In this document: piece after piece, positions 61,380-64,000 of the stretch
How positions within the stretch are numbered: position 1 is the stretch's first letter
How the letters are laid out: each line of letters opens with the position of its first letter
From: Tolypeutes matacus
Lineage: Eukaryota; Chordata; Mammalia; Cingulata; Chlamyphoridae
DNA length: 64,000 nucleotides
Direction: 5' to 3'
NCBI GenBank assembly: GCA_026826555.1
Contig: JAKSZT010054215.1
Span: 22,397,232 to 22,461,231, forward strand
Notes under the pieces: model-generated
What the model was told of the DNA's origin: nothing
What the model saw: the letters and a program-made list of their open reading frames with translations, nothing else
Databases searched by the model: none
Made by a program: the position numbers and the translations under genes

Positions 61380-61510
61380 ATTCTTTTTCATTATGAGCGC
61401 TTGATAAAATTAAAAAGGACGGGCTTGAAGTTACTTTACACTGAGCAGGCCGCATGTCTTCAATTTTAATTGATTAATAGGATTAATTAGAAGAAAAAAG
61501 GGAAAATGTT
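61380..61510. promoter_or_regulatory. Homeodomain-motif-rich intronic segment (candidate CNE)
   Basis: The core at 61461-61490 packs TTTTAATTGATTAATAGG and GGATTAATTAG, overlapping TAAT-core sites and a GGATTA site like those bound by paired-type homeodomain factors. The surroundings look single-copy. This is a motif-level observation only; function is inferred. Confidence 0.25.
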
Positions 61511-62444
61511 AAAAATCAGGCAAAATATATTTATAACAAAAGTAATATATTTGAAAGACATGAGTCTGAACATTTCATTAGATTAGAAATGAACTCATAA
61601 TGAAAAATTGAACTGAACAAATCAGATCATTTCTCTCCAATAATATTTTGTTCCACTTAGGAATTGCTGGGATCAACATTTTAAAGTGGTGTGGTATTCA
61701 CATTTTAAATAAGATATTGGGCTTTGCCAAATAAGCATTTAAATAAAGGTGTAGGATACTGAGAATTCCTATACATAATTTTCCTTTCTGTTTTCTTTCT
61801 GACAGATTTTCCTATTTGGGCCACAAATCTGTTTTGTTTGGTCCATATGCTATCTAAAATTTTTAGAGTTGTCTCATTTTTCCAGTGGGGTAGGTACTCT
61901 TCAGTTTACCATGGTCCCCATCTCCCTCAAGATTAAACTCAAATCTCATTGGACAAACTTCTTTCCCATACTAAAATGAAGGAGGCCTAGGATAGCAAGT
62001 GATGGGTATCCTATAACGTAGAGTGCTGAAAAGGCAGGTGACCTGATTTTAATATCATAAGACCAAAAGGTGAGCAACCAGATCTCTGGTTGGGTATTGA
62101 GCTAAATAAGAGAATCATTCCAGTACCCAATAATATAGTTTGGTAAACCAGTGAGATAGTAAGTCATCGTTGGGTTTAGGAATAAGTGAGGAATAGTAGT
62201 TAATTTAAGAGAGAGAGTGAGATGGGGTATGTGGCATGGAAAGAAGAGAGAGCCTGAATGGGAGAATATCCTGGGGTGAGAGAAAGCTGACATTAGAGTG
62301 GCTTAAAAAAAGTTCACTTATTATGGTCTGGTAAAAGATGAGAATAGAGCAACAGAGGAGTTTAAGGTGGAATAACTACAGCATAAATAAATTTTACGTC
62401 ACAGGTATTATTAGTAATGACATTACTATTTCTACTAAGCCAGT

Positions 62445-62660
62445 ATTTATATGATATATGCATTTTAAAAATTATTATAGAAAATTTCAAAATGCACAAA
62501 AGTAGACAATACAGTATAATGAACCTTTATATATCTTTTACCTAGCTATAACAATCATCAGTTAATGGTTGATTTTGCTTTGTATAGACCCATATTCTCC
62601 TCCTCCCATATTGTTTTGAAGAAAATCTTAGAAATCACATGATTTCATCTGTAGGCTATT
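62445..62660 (+). repeat. Old L1-like repeat fragment
   Basis: ATTATAGAAAATTTCAAAAT, CACAAAAGTAGACAATACAG, TATAATGAACCTTTATATAT and TGTTTTGAAGAAAATCTTAG follow a well-known old mammalian repeat that I believe belongs to an L1 lineage. Exact subfamily unknown. Confidence 0.6.
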
Positions 62661-64000
62661 TGCTTTAAAAATAGCCTCCTTCTATTGTTAGCAAGAAAAA
62701 AAGACGCGTTTGAAATGAAATGTAAAGGTGTTGGGTGAGTTGTGGTTCTCACTAGGGATCTAGAAAAAACAAAAGGATTTCCAAGATTCTTTGACTGCCA
62801 CATGCAAAAGGAGGAGAGGTTCCTCTCCCTCTAGACTACAAAGGCAGCAGCTTCCACTGCTCCTCACCTGCTAGAAGTTCCTTTCAAAGGCAGTTTTACT
62901 TGCCCTGAGTGCAAATGCAGTTAATGTAATAAACAGGATTCTCTGTGTCTTCATGTTCACGTGCTCTTTCAGTTCATGGATTTACTTCCAAATTCTACGC
63001 TTTCAGGTATTGGCAAGTTGGTTTACAGTTTTCCACCTGGGATGGTCTCCTCTTTTGTTTTTTTAAAACATTAATGTAAAATAACAATTAAAGAAACAGT
63101 AATTCATCAGCCTATGGTTTAAGAAGTGTTTAATTTCTACTAAAAGACAGACAGTAATTTTATATTTTCCTGTTTGCTCATTTAAAGGACACTTATATAA
63201 GAACTGGGCTTTGATAAATATTTTAACTTATAATTCAAAGGTTGTTTGAAGAATGAACTTCCGGGTGTCAAGGACCTTGACCCTCAAGGCAGAGAGCCTG
63301 GGTGCTCAAGGGGCTAATGCAAATGATTTATCCCTTTAAGGAAATGGAATCCATGGCACGCATCAGACACTATGCTCTTATGGGGACAACACAAAGAATG
63401 GGTGAAGAAAGGAGCAAAAGCAAAGCAAAACAATAAAACAATTAAAAAAAAAAACAATACATAAATTAAATCATGAAAGTAATGAAGACTACAAGTACCA
63501 ACAGCACAGCATGTTCAAGGTTTCAACAGTATTCTAGAACTTTTTGAAGTAGGGAACTGTACCTACAAGAATAAGGGCAAGTTTGGGTACTATACATCTT
63601 ATTAAGAAAAAAATACTTTCTTTCAATAAGACAAATAAAACAGATAGTCAATTATAAGTTATTTAGCAAAGACACTAAAAGTCACAGTGTTTTAGGCTGA
63701 CAGACATTCTTCCTGAAAAAACAAAAAGCACTTCACTTTATCAAGAAAAGTCATTAATTTCATAACTAGATTAATAGCGTCAACATGAATCAAATACTTA
63801 ACTACTTGACAGAAACTTCTGAAAAACTGAATATGAATTTGAGACAAAATAGAAATTTTATTGAAGAGAATTTTCAATCTAAGACTTTTTCAGTTCTTAT
63901 TTGAACACCGAAAGAAAAAAATACCATAAAATTGACTAATTACTTGGAAAATATTCTTTTAAACCACAAAGGTGTTCATTTCCCAGTAATTTTGCAAGAA

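Larger units (their letters stand above)
32951..64000 (-). other. WDR7 intron upstream of the penultimate exon (extends past window)
   Basis: At least 31 kb of AT-rich intron. Scanning for minus-strand acceptor/donor pairs bounding WDR7-like peptides found no further convincing coding exon, so the next exon upstream probably lies beyond 64000. Repeat-poor stretches in which I recognised nothing are about 34630-36980, 37030-38490, 40000-41030, 44000-46550, 46990-47930, 48190-50080, 50410-51670, 52750-54840, 57000-61380 apart from simple repeats, and 62670-64000. Confidence 0.8.

Overview
This is a vertebrate nuclear genomic window, not a compact microbial one. It has very low coding density, consensus GT-AG splice sites, CA microsatellites, and MIR, L2, L1, MaLR and hAT repeats. 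At least five copies of a tRNA-derived SINE look like the DAS-SINE family of armadillos, and one LTR family is present that I associate with xenarthrans. A xenarthran genome, most likely an armadillo such as Dasypus, is my best inference.

One protein-coding gene is supported: the 3' end of WDR7 (rabconnectin-3 beta) on the minus strand. Two exons are clear. They are a 105-bp penultimate exon (32846-32950) and the last coding exon with its stop codon (28080-28283). Both join in phase 0 and encode the final WD repeats and C-terminus. A 3' UTR of about 2.6 kb probably runs down to a poly(A) signal at 25508-25513. The intron upstream of the 105-bp exon runs from 32951 to the right edge of the window. 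I found no further convincing WDR7 exon there, so it is at least 31 kb long.

Layout: 1-25.4 kb is intergenic DNA downstream of WDR7. It starts with a GC-rich patch and a TG-rich tract. Next comes a rearranged L1 (about 2.3-7.5 kb) carrying an inserted LTR, then a dense mosaic of MaLR-type LTRs, L2, MIR and hAT elements, an exact 99-bp direct repeat (17.5/18.4 kb), an old LTR-like pair (19.5/21.6 kb) and a hAT MITE with a perfect 8-bp target-site duplication (23.6 kb). 25.5-33 kb is the WDR7 terminus. 33-64 kb is AT-rich intron with a small L1 3' end, MIRs, an ancient CR1/L3-like fragment, SINEs, and an LTR interrupted by a SINE with an 11-bp target duplication.

I did not find a new multi-gene system. 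The items most worth checking are the exact 99-bp duplication, a 33-bp in-frame candidate microexon of WDR7, a homeodomain-motif-rich intronic segment at 61.4 kb, and several nested insertions that can be used for relative dating. Repeat family names come from recognition by eye, not from a database search.
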